Source: Mycolicibacterium xanthum
GTDB taxonomy: Bacteria > Actinomycetota > Actinomycetes > Mycobacteriales > Mycobacteriaceae
Length of the DNA stretch: 64,000 nucleotides
Assembly: GCF_019710635.1 (NCBI RefSeq)
Contig: NZ_JAIFZS010000050.1
Span: 33,816-97,815 of the forward strand
Direction of reading: 5' to 3'
Position 1 is the stretch's first letter, and each line of letters begins with the position of its first letter. The notes beneath the pieces are model-generated. The model was not told the origin of the DNA. It saw only the letters and a list, made by a program, of their open reading frames with translations, and searched no databases. Positions 32,829 to 41,508 of the stretch are shown piece after piece. Made by a program: the position numbers and the translations under genes.

Positions 32829-33269
32829 ATGCCGCTGGTGAGTAAGACGGTCGAGGTCACGGCCGCTGCCGACACGATCATGGCGATCGTCGCCGATTTC
32901 GAGAGCTACCCGCAGTGGAACGAGGAGATCAAGGGGTGCTGGGTGTTGGCCCGCTACAACGACGGGCGGCCCAGCCAGCTGCGGCTCGACGTCGTGGTGC
33001 AGGGCCAGTCCGGGACGTTCATCACCGCCGTCTACTACCCCGGCGAGAACCAGATCTACACGGTGCTGCAGCAGGGCGATCTCTTCGCCAAGCAGGAACA
33101 GAAGTTCTCGGTGGTGCCGATCGGGCCCACGTCGCTGTTGACCGTCGACCTCGACGTCGAGACCGCGATGCCGATCCCCAAGCCGATGGTGAAGAAAGCC
33201 ATCGGCGACACGCTGGACTATCTGGCCGACAACCTCAAGGCGCGCGCCGAGAAGCTCGCGGCCAGCTGA
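32829..33269 (+). CDS. TB18.5: SRPBCC-fold protein, TB18.5-like (Rv0164)
   Basis: 146 residues of the START/polyketide-cyclase-like SRPBCC fold: SKTVEVTAAADTIMAIVADF, ESYPQWNEEIKGCWVL, then beta strands and the C-terminal helix IGDTLDYLADNLKARAEKLA that closes the ligand cavity. These proteins bind hydrophobic ligands. Position between the FadE/TetR block and mce1R equals Mtb Rv0164, known as the T-cell antigen TB18.5. GATATG lies 8 nt before ATG and no ribosome site is visible. Confidence 0.85.
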   Translation: MPLVSKTVEVTAAADTIMAIVADFESYPQWNEEIKGCWVLARYNDGRPSQLRLDVVVQGQSGTFITAVYYPGENQIYTVLQQGDLFAKQEQKFSVVPIGPTSLLTVDLDVETAMPIPKPMVKKAIGDTLDYLADNLKARAEKLAAS

Positions 33270-33275
33270 TCCGGC

Positions 33276-33962
33276 TCAGGTCCACAGCCCGGCCTGTTCC
33301 AGCCAGGCCAGCAACCGGGCCAGGCCGTCGCTGAACTGTTCCTCGGTCAACGTCACGACGGCGTCGACATCGCGGCGGCGCAGCGCCTCGATCAGTTTGG
33401 TGTGGCAGGCCACCGCGGCGGCACCCCAGGCCGGATCGGTCGCGAACAGCTGCGGCGGCAGGTAGCGGGCCGCGTGCAACAGGAACCAGGCCAGTTTGAT
33501 CCGTCCGCCGGCCCTGTTGAACGCGCGGTGGAAGGCGAACTCACACCGGGCGATTCCGTCCGGGTCGCTTCGCGCCACCGCGTCGGACATCTCCTCGTTG
33601 AGATACTCCAACTCCTGGATCTGCCCGTCGGTGATGCGGTGCGCCGCCGCGACGGCCAGTTCCCGCGCGATCGTCGACTGCAGCCAGAAGATGTCCTCGA
33701 TGTCGCCCCTGGTCAGTGGGACCACCCGGTGACCCCGGTGCGGCTCGAGCTCGACCATGCCCTCGCCACGCAGGGTGCGCAGGGCCTCGCGCACCGGGGT
33801 GATGCTGACGCCCAGCCGGGCGGCGGTCTCGTCGAGCCGGATGAAGGTGTCCGGCCGCAGCACGCCCGTCATGATGTCGGAGCGCAGCCGGGCGGCCACC
33901 TCGTCGGAGAGCTGTTCGCGGCGCAGAACACCCGGCGACCGCGAACCCACTGGGGCGTTCAT
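33276..33962 (-). CDS. mce1R: GntR/FadR-type repressor of the mce1 operon
   Basis: 228 residues. Winged HTH (VAARLRSDIMTGVLRPDTFI, ETAARLGVSITPVREALRTL, LEPHRGHRVVPLT) at about 20-85, then a six-helix FCD domain with the metal-binding Asp/His pattern (EFAFHRAFNRAG, CHTKLIEALRRRD). Divergent from fadD5, exactly as Mtb Rv0165c (Mce1R), which represses the mce1 operon and responds to fatty acyl ligands. Its sites probably lie in the 144 bp between the two genes; no clear palindrome seen there. Confidence 0.88.
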   Translation of the reverse strand: MNAPVGSRSPGVLRREQLSDEVAARLRSDIMTGVLRPDTFIRLDETAARLGVSITPVREALRTLRGEGMVELEPHRGHRVVPLTRGDIEDIFWLQSTIARELAVAAAHRITDGQIQELEYLNEEMSDAVARSDPDGIARCEFAFHRAFNRAGGRIKLAWFLLHAARYLPPQLFATDPAWGAAAVACHTKLIEALRRRDVDAVVTLTEEQFSDGLARLLAWLEQAGLWT

Positions 33963-34010
33963 CGGATTCCGCGGCCCCTTCCGGCGTGTCTGGCGTGTCG
34001 GCCATAAAGG

Positions 34011-34037
34011 TTGTCTGATACCCGCCGGGGTCATAGT
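34011..34037 (+). promoter_or_regulatory. Candidate promoter of the mce1 operon
   Basis: TTGTCT (34011-34016) and CATAGT (34032-34037) are 15 nt apart, shorter than ideal. The -10 ends 6 nt before an in-frame GTG at 34044, one possible leaderless start for fadD5. Target region for Mce1R by position. Confidence 0.35.
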
Positions 34038-34106
34038 GTGACCGTGGCAACACAATGTTTGATCACATATCAGCTGCCCGCAACCCCCGACCCGGAGCAG
34101 GAGACG

Positions 34107-35786
34107 TTGAGTAATACCGCCGCCCCGCTGGGCCAGGCCACCGAGCAGCCGTACCTGGCCCGGCGCCAGAACTGGGCCAATCAGCTCAGCCGGCACGCGT
34201 TGATGCAGCCGGATGCCGTCGCGCTGCGATTCCTCGGCAAGAGCACCAGCTGGGCCCAACTCGATGAGCGGGTCTCGGCGCTGGCGGCTGCACTGCACCG
34301 CCGGGGTGTCGGCGACGGCGACCGCGTGCTGATCCTGATGCTCAACCGCCCGGAGTTCATCGAATCGTTCCTGGCGATCAACAAGCTCGGCGGGATCGCG
34401 GTCCCGGTGAACTTCCGGATGACGGCGGCCGAGATCGCATTCCTGGTGTCCGACTGCCGGGCTCACGTCATCATCACCGAACCGGTGCTGGCCCAGGTCG
34501 CCACCGCCGTGCGGGAACTCGACCACACGTTGGCGACGGTGGTCGTCGCAGGCGCCACTGCCGACACCGCCAACGACGGAGTGCTCGACTACGAACGTCT
34601 GCTGGGTGAGGACGGGCCCGCCGCCGACCCGGTCGACATCCCCGACGACTCACCCGCGCTGATCATGTACACGTCGGGGACCACCGGCCGGCCGAAGGGG
34701 GCGGTGCTAACCCACAACAACCTGGCGGGGCAGGCGATGACGCACCTGTTCACCATCGGCGCCGACATCAACCACGACATCGGGTTCGTCGGGGTCCCGC
34801 TGTTCCACATCGCGGGCATCGGCAACACCATCTTCGGACTGCTACTGGGCCGTCCGACCGTGATCTACCCACTGGGCGCTTTCGAGCCGGGCGAACTGCT
34901 CGACGTGCTGGAGGCCGAGCAGGTCACCGGGATCTTCCTGGTGCCCGCCCAATGGCAGGCGGTGTGTGCCGAACAGCGGGCCAACCCCCGCGAACTCCAG
35001 TTGCGGGTGCTGTCCTGGGGCGCCGCGCCGGCCTCGGACACGTTGCTGCGGGAGATGTCGGAGACGTTCCCGGGCGCCCAGATCCTTGCCGCGTTCGGCC
35101 AGACCGAGATGTCGCCGGTGACCTGCATGCTGTTGGGCGAGGACGCCATCCACAAGCTCGGGTCGGTGGGCAGGGTCATCCCGACGGTGTCCGCGCGCAT
35201 CGTCGACGACGAGATGAACGACGTCCCCGTCGGCCAGGTGGGCGAGATCGTCTATCGCGCTCCGACATTGATGGCGGGCTACTGGAACAACCCCGAGGCC
35301 ACCGCCGCGGCGTTCGCGGGCGGCTGGTTCCACTCCGGCGACCTGGTCCGGCAGGACGAGGACGGTTACATCTGGGTGGTCGACCGCAAGAAGGACATGA
35401 TCATCTCCGGCGGCGAGAACATCTACTGCGCCGAGGTCGAGAACGCGCTGGCCGCTCACCAGGACATCGTCGAGGTGGCGGTGATCGGGCGGGCCGATCG
35501 CAAGTGGGGCGAGGTGCCGGTTGCTGTGGTGGTGCTCAAGAGTTCGCCGGGGACGGCCCCCCGGCGCCCGCTGGGCCCGGCGGATCTCGGCGAATTCCTC
35601 GGCGACCGGCTGGCGCGATACAAGCACCCCAAGGCCGTCGAGATCCTCGACACGCTTCCACGCAATCCCGCCGGCAAAGTTCTCAAGACCGAGCTGAGGG
35701 TGCGGTTCGGCGGTGAACAATCTGTTGAGGTGGACGAAAGTTCCTCTACGCCAACGGTTTCAGCGGGAAGTCGACGGGACCGATGA
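34107..35786 (+). CDS. fadD5: Acyl-CoA synthetase FadD5
   Basis: ATP-dependent activation of a fatty acid to acyl-CoA, thought to process lipid brought in by the Mce1 transporter. Adenylate-forming motifs: LIMYTSGTTGRPKGAVLTHN, QILAAFGQTEMSPV, GWFHSGDLV, and VDRKKDMIISGGENIY with the C-terminal catalytic Lys in PRNPAGKVLKTEL. I prefer TTG 34107 (about 559 residues; Mtb FadD5 is 554), with GGAG 9 nt upstream. In-frame GTGs at 34038 and 34044 would add about 20 residues and suit a leaderless mRNA. First gene of mce1. Confidence 0.92.
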   Translation: MSNTAAPLGQATEQPYLARRQNWANQLSRHALMQPDAVALRFLGKSTSWAQLDERVSALAAALHRRGVGDGDRVLILMLNRPEFIESFLAINKLGGIAVPVNFRMTAAEIAFLVSDCRAHVIITEPVLAQVATAVRELDHTLATVVVAGATADTANDGVLDYERLLGEDGPAADPVDIPDDSPALIMYTSGTTGRPKGAVLTHNNLAGQAMTHLFTIGADINHDIGFVGVPLFHIAGIGNTIFGLLLGRPTVIYPLGAFEPGELLDVLEAEQVTGIFLVPAQWQAVCAEQRANPRELQLRVLSWGAAPASDTLLREMSETFPGAQILAAFGQTEMSPVTCMLLGEDAIHKLGSVGRVIPTVSARIVDDEMNDVPVGQVGEIVYRAPTLMAGYWNNPEATAAAFAGGWFHSGDLVRQDEDGYIWVVDRKKDMIISGGENIYCAEVENALAAHQDIVEVAVIGRADRKWGEVPVAVVVLKSSPGTAPRRPLGPADLGEFLGDRLARYKHPKAVEILDTLPRNPAGKVLKTELRVRFGGEQSVEVDESSSTPTVSAGSRRDR

Positions 35787-35829
35787 CGGGGGGGCCGGTT
35801 TGCCAGCGGTGAAGATATCAATCCCGCCG

Positions 35830-36000
35830 ATGCGGTACATCGCGACCACCCGATCGGGTACAGTCCTGTGGTCTGTCTCACTACCCGCCGGTAGCGGGGC
35901 TGAGCTCACAGGGATGGGGCCGGGGCTGGAAGGGAGCGTGCGACAGATGCTGCCGGTGTGCTACCTCGGCCGGGCAATGGTCGCCGGGGGGCGCCGGTGA
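35830..36000 (+). CDS. Possible 56-aa leader ORF before yrbE1A
   Basis: ATG 35830 opens a 56-codon frame (MRYIATTRSGTVLWSVSLPA onward) whose TGA (35998-36000) overlaps the GTG of yrbE1A as GTGA, the arrangement used for translational coupling. No strong ribosome site, and the -10-like TACAGT (35859-35864) inside it suggests the region may instead be a promoter. The rest of the 210-bp fadD5-yrbE1A gap is covered by this ORF. Could be chance. Confidence 0.25.
   Translation: MRYIATTRSGTVLWSVSLPAGSGAELTGMGPGLEGSVRQMLPVCYLGRAMVAGGRR
35859..35864 (+). promoter_or_regulatory. Possible internal mce1 promoter (-10)
   Basis: TACAGT fits TANNNT and lies in the long gap before yrbE1A. In Mtb the corresponding fadD5-yrbE1A intergenic region has been reported to have promoter activity. 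No good -35 is visible. Confidence 0.3.
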
Positions 36001-36794
36001 CCAGCACGACGAATCTGTCCGGCTACATCCGCAACCAGAGCAGGCCGGCCCTGGAGGCCGTCGGCGGCTTCGTCCGGATGTGCGTCCTCGTCGGCAAGGC
36101 CACGTTGCGGCCGCCGTTCCAGTGGCGTGAGTTCATCCTGCAGGGCTGGTTCCTGATGCGGGTCGCGTTCCTGCCCACCCTCGCGGTGGCGATCCCACTG
36201 ACCGTGCTGCTGATCTTCACACTGAACATCCTGCTCGCCGAGTTCGGCGCCGCCGACGTCTCCGGCGCGGGCGCGGCGATCGGCGCGGTGACCCAGCTGG
36301 GGCCCCTGGTGACCGTGCTGGTGGTGGCCGGCGCGGGTTCGACCGCCATCTGCGCCGACCTCGGTGCCCGCACCATCCGGGAGGAGATCGACGCGCTCGA
36401 GGTGCTGGGCATCGATCCGATTCACCGCCTGGTGGTGCCCCGGGTGGTCGCGTCGACGTTCGTCGCGATCCTGCTCAACGGCGCGGTGATCACCGTCGGC
36501 CTGGTCGGCGGATTCATCTTCGGCGTGTACCTGCAGAACGTGTCGGCCGGTGCCTACGTCTCCACGCTGACGCTGATCACCGGCCTGCCCGAGGTGGTCA
36601 TCTCGATCGTCAAGGCGGCCACGTTCGGCCTGATCGCCGGGTTGGTGGGCTGCTACCGCGGACTCACCGTGGCCGGCGGCGCCAAGGGCGTGGGCACCGC
36701 CGTCAACGAGACGCTGGTGCTGTGCGTCATCGCACTGTTCGCGGTCAACGTCGTGCTGACCACCATCGGCGTGCGGTTCGGAACGGGGAACTGA
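35997..36794 (+). CDS. yrbE1A: MlaE-family permease YrbE1A
   Basis: Integral-membrane permease half of the Mce1 lipid importer. 265 residues, the same as Mtb YrbE1A, which supports GTG 35997. Hydrophobic segments include VAFLPTLAVAIPLTVLLIFT, LGPLVTVLVVAGAGSTAICA and LCVIALFAVNVVLTTIGV. The conserved MlaE loop IREEIDALEVLGIDPIHRLV, which contacts the ATPase, is present. The ATPase itself (Mkl/MceG) is not in the window, as usual for mce loci. Next gene starts 1 nt after its stop. Confidence 0.94.
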   Translation: MTSTTNLSGYIRNQSRPALEAVGGFVRMCVLVGKATLRPPFQWREFILQGWFLMRVAFLPTLAVAIPLTVLLIFTLNILLAEFGAADVSGAGAAIGAVTQLGPLVTVLVVAGAGSTAICADLGARTIREEIDALEVLGIDPIHRLVVPRVVASTFVAILLNGAVITVGLVGGFIFGVYLQNVSAGAYVSTLTLITGLPEVVISIVKAATFGLIAGLVGCYRGLTVAGGAKGVGTAVNETLVLCVIALFAVNVVLTTIGVRFGTGN

Positions 36795-36795
36795 C

Positions 36796-37665
36796 ATGTC
36801 GACCATCGCCGTTCTGCGCTCGAGGTATCCCCGCGGGGTCGCCGCAGCCGAGAAATGGGCCGGAGCGCCGGGCCGTGGCCTGGACTCGCTGGGCCACATC
36901 GCGTGGTTCGTCGTCACGGCGGTCGGTTCGATCGGCCATGCCGTGCGGTACTACCGCAGGGAGATGCTCCGGCTGATCGCCGAGATCGGCATGGGCACCG
37001 GCGCGATGGCCGTCGTCGGCGGGACCGTCGCCATCGTCGGTTTCGTCACACTGTCCGGCTCCTCGCTGGTCGCGATCCAGGGTTTCGCGTCGCTCGGCAA
37101 CGTCGGCGTCGAGGCGTTCACCGGCTTCTTCGCCGCCCTGATCAACGTGCGCATCGCCGCCCCCGTCGTCGCCGGGCAGGCGCTGGCGGCCACCGTCGGC
37201 GCCGGTGCCACCGCCGAGCTCGGTGCGATGCGGATCAGCGAGGAGATCGACGCGCTCGAGGTGATGGGCATCAAGTCGATCTCGTATCTGGTTTCGACCC
37301 GAATCGTGGCCGGATTCATCGTCATAATCCCGCTCTACGCGATGGCGATCATCATGTCGTTCCTGTCGGCGCAGGTGACGACGACGCTCTTCTACGGGCA
37401 GTCGGTCGGCACCTACGAGCACTACTTCCGGACGTTCCTGCGTCCCGACGACGTGTTCTTCTCGTTCGTGCAGGCGGTCATCATCTCGGTGATCGTCATG
37501 CTCAACCACTGCTACTACGGCTTCTACGCCAGCGGCGGTCCGGTCGGTGTGGGTGAGGCGGTCGGCCGGTCGATGCGGGCGTCGCTGGTCGCGATCGTGT
37601 GTGTGGTTCTGTTCGCCTCGTTGGCGCTCTACGGCGTCAACCCGAACTTCAACCTGACGGTGTAG
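36796..37665 (+). CDS. yrbE1B: MlaE-family permease YrbE1B
   Basis: Second permease of the Mce1 transporter, 289 residues as in Mtb. Membrane segments include GAMAVVGGTVAIVGFVTLSG and SLVAIVCVVLFASLALYGV; coupling loop MRISEEIDALEVMGIKSISY. The basic N-terminus (about 1-55) is cytoplasmic. Pairs with YrbE1A to form the channel on which the Mce1A-F proteins dock. Confidence 0.94.
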   Translation: MSTIAVLRSRYPRGVAAAEKWAGAPGRGLDSLGHIAWFVVTAVGSIGHAVRYYRREMLRLIAEIGMGTGAMAVVGGTVAIVGFVTLSGSSLVAIQGFASLGNVGVEAFTGFFAALINVRIAAPVVAGQALAATVGAGATAELGAMRISEEIDALEVMGIKSISYLVSTRIVAGFIVIIPLYAMAIIMSFLSAQVTTTLFYGQSVGTYEHYFRTFLRPDDVFFSFVQAVIISVIVMLNHCYYGFYASGGPVGVGEAVGRSMRASLVAIVCVVLFASLALYGVNPNFNLTV

Positions 37666-37670
37666 CGGCC

Positions 37671-38903
37671 ATGTCGGACCCGCAGAAGCCGCTGAACACC
37701 AGGCGTGAGCCGCCGTACAAGATCGCCGGGCTGGCGCTGGCCGTTCTGGCGATCATCGTGGTGGTGGTGGTGTATCTGCAGTTCCGGGGCACCGCGCCGT
37801 GGATGGAACGCGAACAGCTGACGCTGCTGTCCGCGCGCGCCGGCCTGTCGATGGATCCCGGGGCCAAGGTGACCTACAACGGCGTGGAGATCGGCCGGGT
37901 CGGCAAGGTCGAACAGGTCAACGTGGGTGACGAGCCCAAGGCCAAGATCCTGCTCGAGATCGATCCGAAGTATCTGAGCCTGATCCCGAAGAACGTCGAC
38001 GCCAACATCACCGCCACCACCGTGTTCGGCAACAAGTACATCTCGTTCACCACGCCCGAGAACCCTGCCGCGCAACGGATCACCAGTAGCGATGTGATCG
38101 ACGTGACGTCGGTGACCACCGAGTTCAACACGCTGTTCGAGACCGTGGTCTCGCTGGCCGAACAGGTCGACCCGATCAAACTGAACCAGACGCTGACGGC
38201 CACCGCGCAGGCTCTCGACGGGCTCGGCGACCGATTCGGCGAGTCGATCATCAACGGCAACCAGATCCTTTCCGAGATCAACCCCCAGATGCCGCAGATC
38301 CGTCGGGACAACCAACTGCTGGCCGATCTCGGTGGGATCTACGCAGATTCGGCGCCCGATCTGTTCGACGGGTTGCAGCACGCGGTGACCACCGCGCGCA
38401 CGTTCAACGAGCAGCAGGGCAACGTCGATCAGGCGCTGATGGCGGCGGTCGGTTTCGGCAACACCGGCGGCGACGTCTTCGAGCGCGGCGGACCGTATCT
38501 CACCCGTGGCGCCGCGGACCTGGTGCCGACGACGGCGCTGCTGGACAAGTACAGCCCCGAGTTCTTCTGCATGTTCCGCAACTACCACGACGCCGAACCG
38601 CTGATCGCAGATTCACTGGGCGGCAACGGTTACTCGCTGCGCACCCATTCGGAGGTGCTCGGCCTGGGTGCCGGCAACCCGTACGTCTACCCGGACAATC
38701 TGCCGCGGGTCAATGCCAAGGGCGGACCGGAGGGACGCCCGGGATGCTGGCAGCCCGTCACCCGTGATCTGTGGCCGGCGCCGTACCTGGTGATGGACAC
38801 CGGCGCATCGATCGCCCCGTACAACCACATGGAACTCGGCCAGCCGCTGTTCACCGAGTACGTCTGGGGGCGTCAAGTCGGGGAGAACACGATCAACCCA
38901 TGA
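37671..38903 (+). CDS. mce1A: Mce family protein Mce1A
   Basis: Secreted or membrane-anchored MlaD-domain subunit of the lipid-shuttling Mce1 complex. 410 residues; one N-terminal membrane helix (KIAGLALAVLAIIVVVVVYL) then the MlaD/MCE domain (SMDPGAKVTYNGVEIGRVGK; TTVFGNKYISFT) and a long helical region that builds the hexameric tube, followed by a Cys-containing C-terminal domain. Shorter than Mtb Mce1A (454), mainly at the C-terminus. Starts 6 nt after yrbE1B and overlaps mce1B (ATGA). Confidence 0.93.
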   Translation: MSDPQKPLNTRREPPYKIAGLALAVLAIIVVVVVYLQFRGTAPWMEREQLTLLSARAGLSMDPGAKVTYNGVEIGRVGKVEQVNVGDEPKAKILLEIDPKYLSLIPKNVDANITATTVFGNKYISFTTPENPAAQRITSSDVIDVTSVTTEFNTLFETVVSLAEQVDPIKLNQTLTATAQALDGLGDRFGESIINGNQILSEINPQMPQIRRDNQLLADLGGIYADSAPDLFDGLQHAVTTARTFNEQQGNVDQALMAAVGFGNTGGDVFERGGPYLTRGAADLVPTTALLDKYSPEFFCMFRNYHDAEPLIADSLGGNGYSLRTHSEVLGLGAGNPYVYPDNLPRVNAKGGPEGRPGCWQPVTRDLWPAPYLVMDTGASIAPYNHMELGQPLFTEYVWGRQVGENTINP

Positions 38904-39931
38904 AAATCACCGGTACCGCGATCAAGCTCGGCGCCTTCTCACTGGTGCTGCTGTTGTTCACCGCGATCATCATCGTGGTGTTCGGACAGATCCGGTTCGA
39001 CCGGACGACCGGTTACACGGCGATCTTCTCCAACGCCAGCGGCCTGCGTGCGGGCCAGTTCGTGCGGGCCTCCGGAGTGGAGGTCGGCAAGGTCTCCGAT
39101 GTGACCCTGATCGACGGCGGCAACCAGGTCAAGGTCGATTTCAACGTCGACCGGTCGCTGGAGCTCTTCGAGGAGACCACCGCGTCGGTGCGCTATCTGA
39201 ACCTCATCGGCGACCGCTATCTGGAGCTCAAACGCGGCGAGAGCAACACGAAACTCCCTGCGGGATCGACGATTCCGATCGAGCGCACCGAGCCCGCGCT
39301 GGACCTCGACGCACTGATCGGCGGCTTCCGTCCGGTCTTCCAGTCGCTGGACGCCGACAAGGTCAACACCATCGCGCAGTCGCTGATCACGGTGTTCCAG
39401 GGCCAAGGCGGCACCATCAGCGACATCCTCGACCAGACCGCGTCGCTGACGTCGGCCCTCGCCGATCGTGACCAGGCGATCGGCGAGGTGATCAAGAACC
39501 TCAACACCGTGCTGGACACGACGGTCAAACACCAACAGCAGTTCGACGAGACCGTCCAGAATTTCGAGACGCTCATCACCGGCCTGAAGAACCGGGCCGA
39601 CCCGATCGCCGCGTCGGTTGCCGACATCAGTGACGCCGCAGGCACGATCGCCGATCTGCTCGCCGACAACCGGCCGGTGCTGCAGAGCACGGTGAGCCGT
39701 CTCGAGGTGCTGGGCCAACCGCTGGTCGAGGATTCCGACAAGCTCGACGCCCTGCTGGTCAAGCTGCCCCAGGCACTGAGGATAATCGGCCGCTCGGGTG
39801 GAATCTACGGCGACTTCTTCAACTTCTACGCCTGCGATATCACGTTGAAGCTCAACGGATTGCAGCCGGGAGGACCGGTCCGCACCGTCAAGGTGTGGAG
39901 CCAGCCCACGGGCAGGTGCATGCCGAAATGA
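38900..39931 (+). CDS. mce1B: Mce family protein Mce1B
   Basis: 343 residues (Mtb 346). N-terminal helix GAFSLVLLLFTAIIIVVFGQ, MlaD domain (ASGLRAGQFVRASGVEVGKV; LNLIGDRYLELKRG), helical rod with repeated coiled-coil-like segments (DQTASLTSALADRDQAIGEV), and a short C-terminus with two Cys (YACD, GRCMPK) that may form a disulphide. Start and stop overlap mce1A and mce1C by ATGA. Confidence 0.93.
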   Translation: MKITGTAIKLGAFSLVLLLFTAIIIVVFGQIRFDRTTGYTAIFSNASGLRAGQFVRASGVEVGKVSDVTLIDGGNQVKVDFNVDRSLELFEETTASVRYLNLIGDRYLELKRGESNTKLPAGSTIPIERTEPALDLDALIGGFRPVFQSLDADKVNTIAQSLITVFQGQGGTISDILDQTASLTSALADRDQAIGEVIKNLNTVLDTTVKHQQQFDETVQNFETLITGLKNRADPIAASVADISDAAGTIADLLADNRPVLQSTVSRLEVLGQPLVEDSDKLDALLVKLPQALRIIGRSGGIYGDFFNFYACDITLKLNGLQPGGPVRTVKVWSQPTGRCMPK

Positions 39932-41496
39932 GAGTTCTGGAGGGTTCGACCCGGGTTCGCAGCGGGTTGATGGGAATAATCATCGTGGTCCTGGTGATCG
40001 GGGTGGGGCAGAGCTTCGCGAGTGTCCCGATGCTGTTCGCCCAGCCGACGTATTACGCGGAGTTCTCCGACACCGGCGGACTCAATGCAGGTGACCACGT
40101 GCGGATCGCCGGTGTCGACGTCGGCAACGTGCGCTCGTTCGACATCGACGGTGACCGGGTCGTCATCGGCTACTCGCTGAACGGCACCGAGATCGGTACC
40201 GACAGCCGGGCGGCGATCCGCACCGACACCATCCTGGGCAGGCGCAATATCGAGATCGAGCCGCGCGGTACGGATCGATTGCGGGCCAACGGCGTTCTCC
40301 CGCTCGGCCAGACCACCACGCCGTATCAGATCTACGACGCGTTCTTCGACGTCAGCACCTCCACGTCGAAATGGGACACCAAGACGGTGCGGGACTCGCT
40401 GAACGTGTTGTCGCAGACCATCGACGAGACCTCCCCGCATCTGTCCGCGGCTCTCGATGGGGTGGCCAGGTTCTCCGACACCATCGGCAAGCGCGACGAC
40501 CAGATCAAGCAGCTGCTGGCCAACGCCAACAAGGTCGCCGGCGTGCTCGGTAACCGCAGCGAGCAGATCAACGATCTGTTCGTCAACGCCCAGGCGCTGC
40601 TGGCCGCGATCAACGAGCGCAACTACGCCGTGGGCCAACTGCTGGAACGAGTCGCGAAGTTCTCCGATCAGGTCCGCGGCTTCATCGACGACAACCCGAA
40701 CCTCAACCACGTGCTGGAGCAGACCCGCACGATCACCGACATCCTGGCCGAGCGCAAGCAGGATCTCGCCGACACGCTGTCCTCGCTGTCGAAGTTCATG
40801 GTCTCGCTGGGTGAGGCGCTCGCGTCGGGCCCCTACTTCAAGGTGCTGCTGGTCAACCTGGCGCCGTACTGGATCCTGCAGCCGTTCGTCGACGCGGCGT
40901 TCAAGAAGCGCGGCATCGACCCCGAGGAGTTCTGGCGCAACGCCGGCCTGCCGGCGTTCCGGTTCCCCGACCCGAACGGCACCGGCTTCGCCAACGGTGC
41001 GCCACCGCCCGCGCCGACCCCGATCGAGGGCACCCCCGAGCATCCCGGCCCGGCCGTGCCGCCCGGCTCTCCGTGCTCCTACACCCCACCCGCGGACGGC
41101 TTGCCGCGACCGGAGAACCCGTTGCCGTGCGCCGCACTCACCCAGGGGCCGTACGGCCCGGTTCCCGGTGGTTTCGCACCGCCGAACGTCGCCGCGTCGG
41201 CGCCGAACGCGCACGGTCCGCAGCCCTCTCCCGGAGTGCCCGCCGCGGCGATCCCCGGACAGCTGTCCCCGAACGTCCCCGGCGCGGTCACCCCGTTGCC
41301 GCCCGCCCCGGTCGGCGCCCGAACCGTCCCGCTGGACCCGCAGCCGTCGCCGCCCGACTTCACCCCGGGCATCGCTCCGCTGCCGCCCGCGCTGCCGGCT
41401 CCCGCGGTGCCCGGACCCGGTCCGATGCCGGCCCCGGCAGGCCAGCCGCTGCTGCCGGGCAATCCGCCGTTCCTCCCGCCGGGATCGCAAGGCTAG
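39928..41496 (+). CDS. mce1C: Mce family protein Mce1C
   Basis: 522 residues. N-terminal membrane anchor (LMGIIIVVLVIGVGQSFAS), MlaD domain (GLNAGDHVRIAGVDVGNVRS; ILGRRNIEIEP), helical rod to about 310, then a Pro/Ala/Gly-rich tail of nearly 190 residues containing Cys pairs. Pro-rich C-termini on Mce C and D subunits are common and probably reach into the cell-envelope space. Stop is 12 nt before mce1D. Confidence 0.92.
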   Translation: MRVLEGSTRVRSGLMGIIIVVLVIGVGQSFASVPMLFAQPTYYAEFSDTGGLNAGDHVRIAGVDVGNVRSFDIDGDRVVIGYSLNGTEIGTDSRAAIRTDTILGRRNIEIEPRGTDRLRANGVLPLGQTTTPYQIYDAFFDVSTSTSKWDTKTVRDSLNVLSQTIDETSPHLSAALDGVARFSDTIGKRDDQIKQLLANANKVAGVLGNRSEQINDLFVNAQALLAAINERNYAVGQLLERVAKFSDQVRGFIDDNPNLNHVLEQTRTITDILAERKQDLADTLSSLSKFMVSLGEALASGPYFKVLLVNLAPYWILQPFVDAAFKKRGIDPEEFWRNAGLPAFRFPDPNGTGFANGAPPPAPTPIEGTPEHPGPAVPPGSPCSYTPPADGLPRPENPLPCAALTQGPYGPVPGGFAPPNVAASAPNAHGPQPSPGVPAAAIPGQLSPNVPGAVTPLPPAPVGARTVPLDPQPSPPDFTPGIAPLPPALPAPAVPGPGPMPAPAGQPLLPGNPPFLPPGSQG

Positions 41497-41508
41497 GGGG
41501 GCGAGCAG

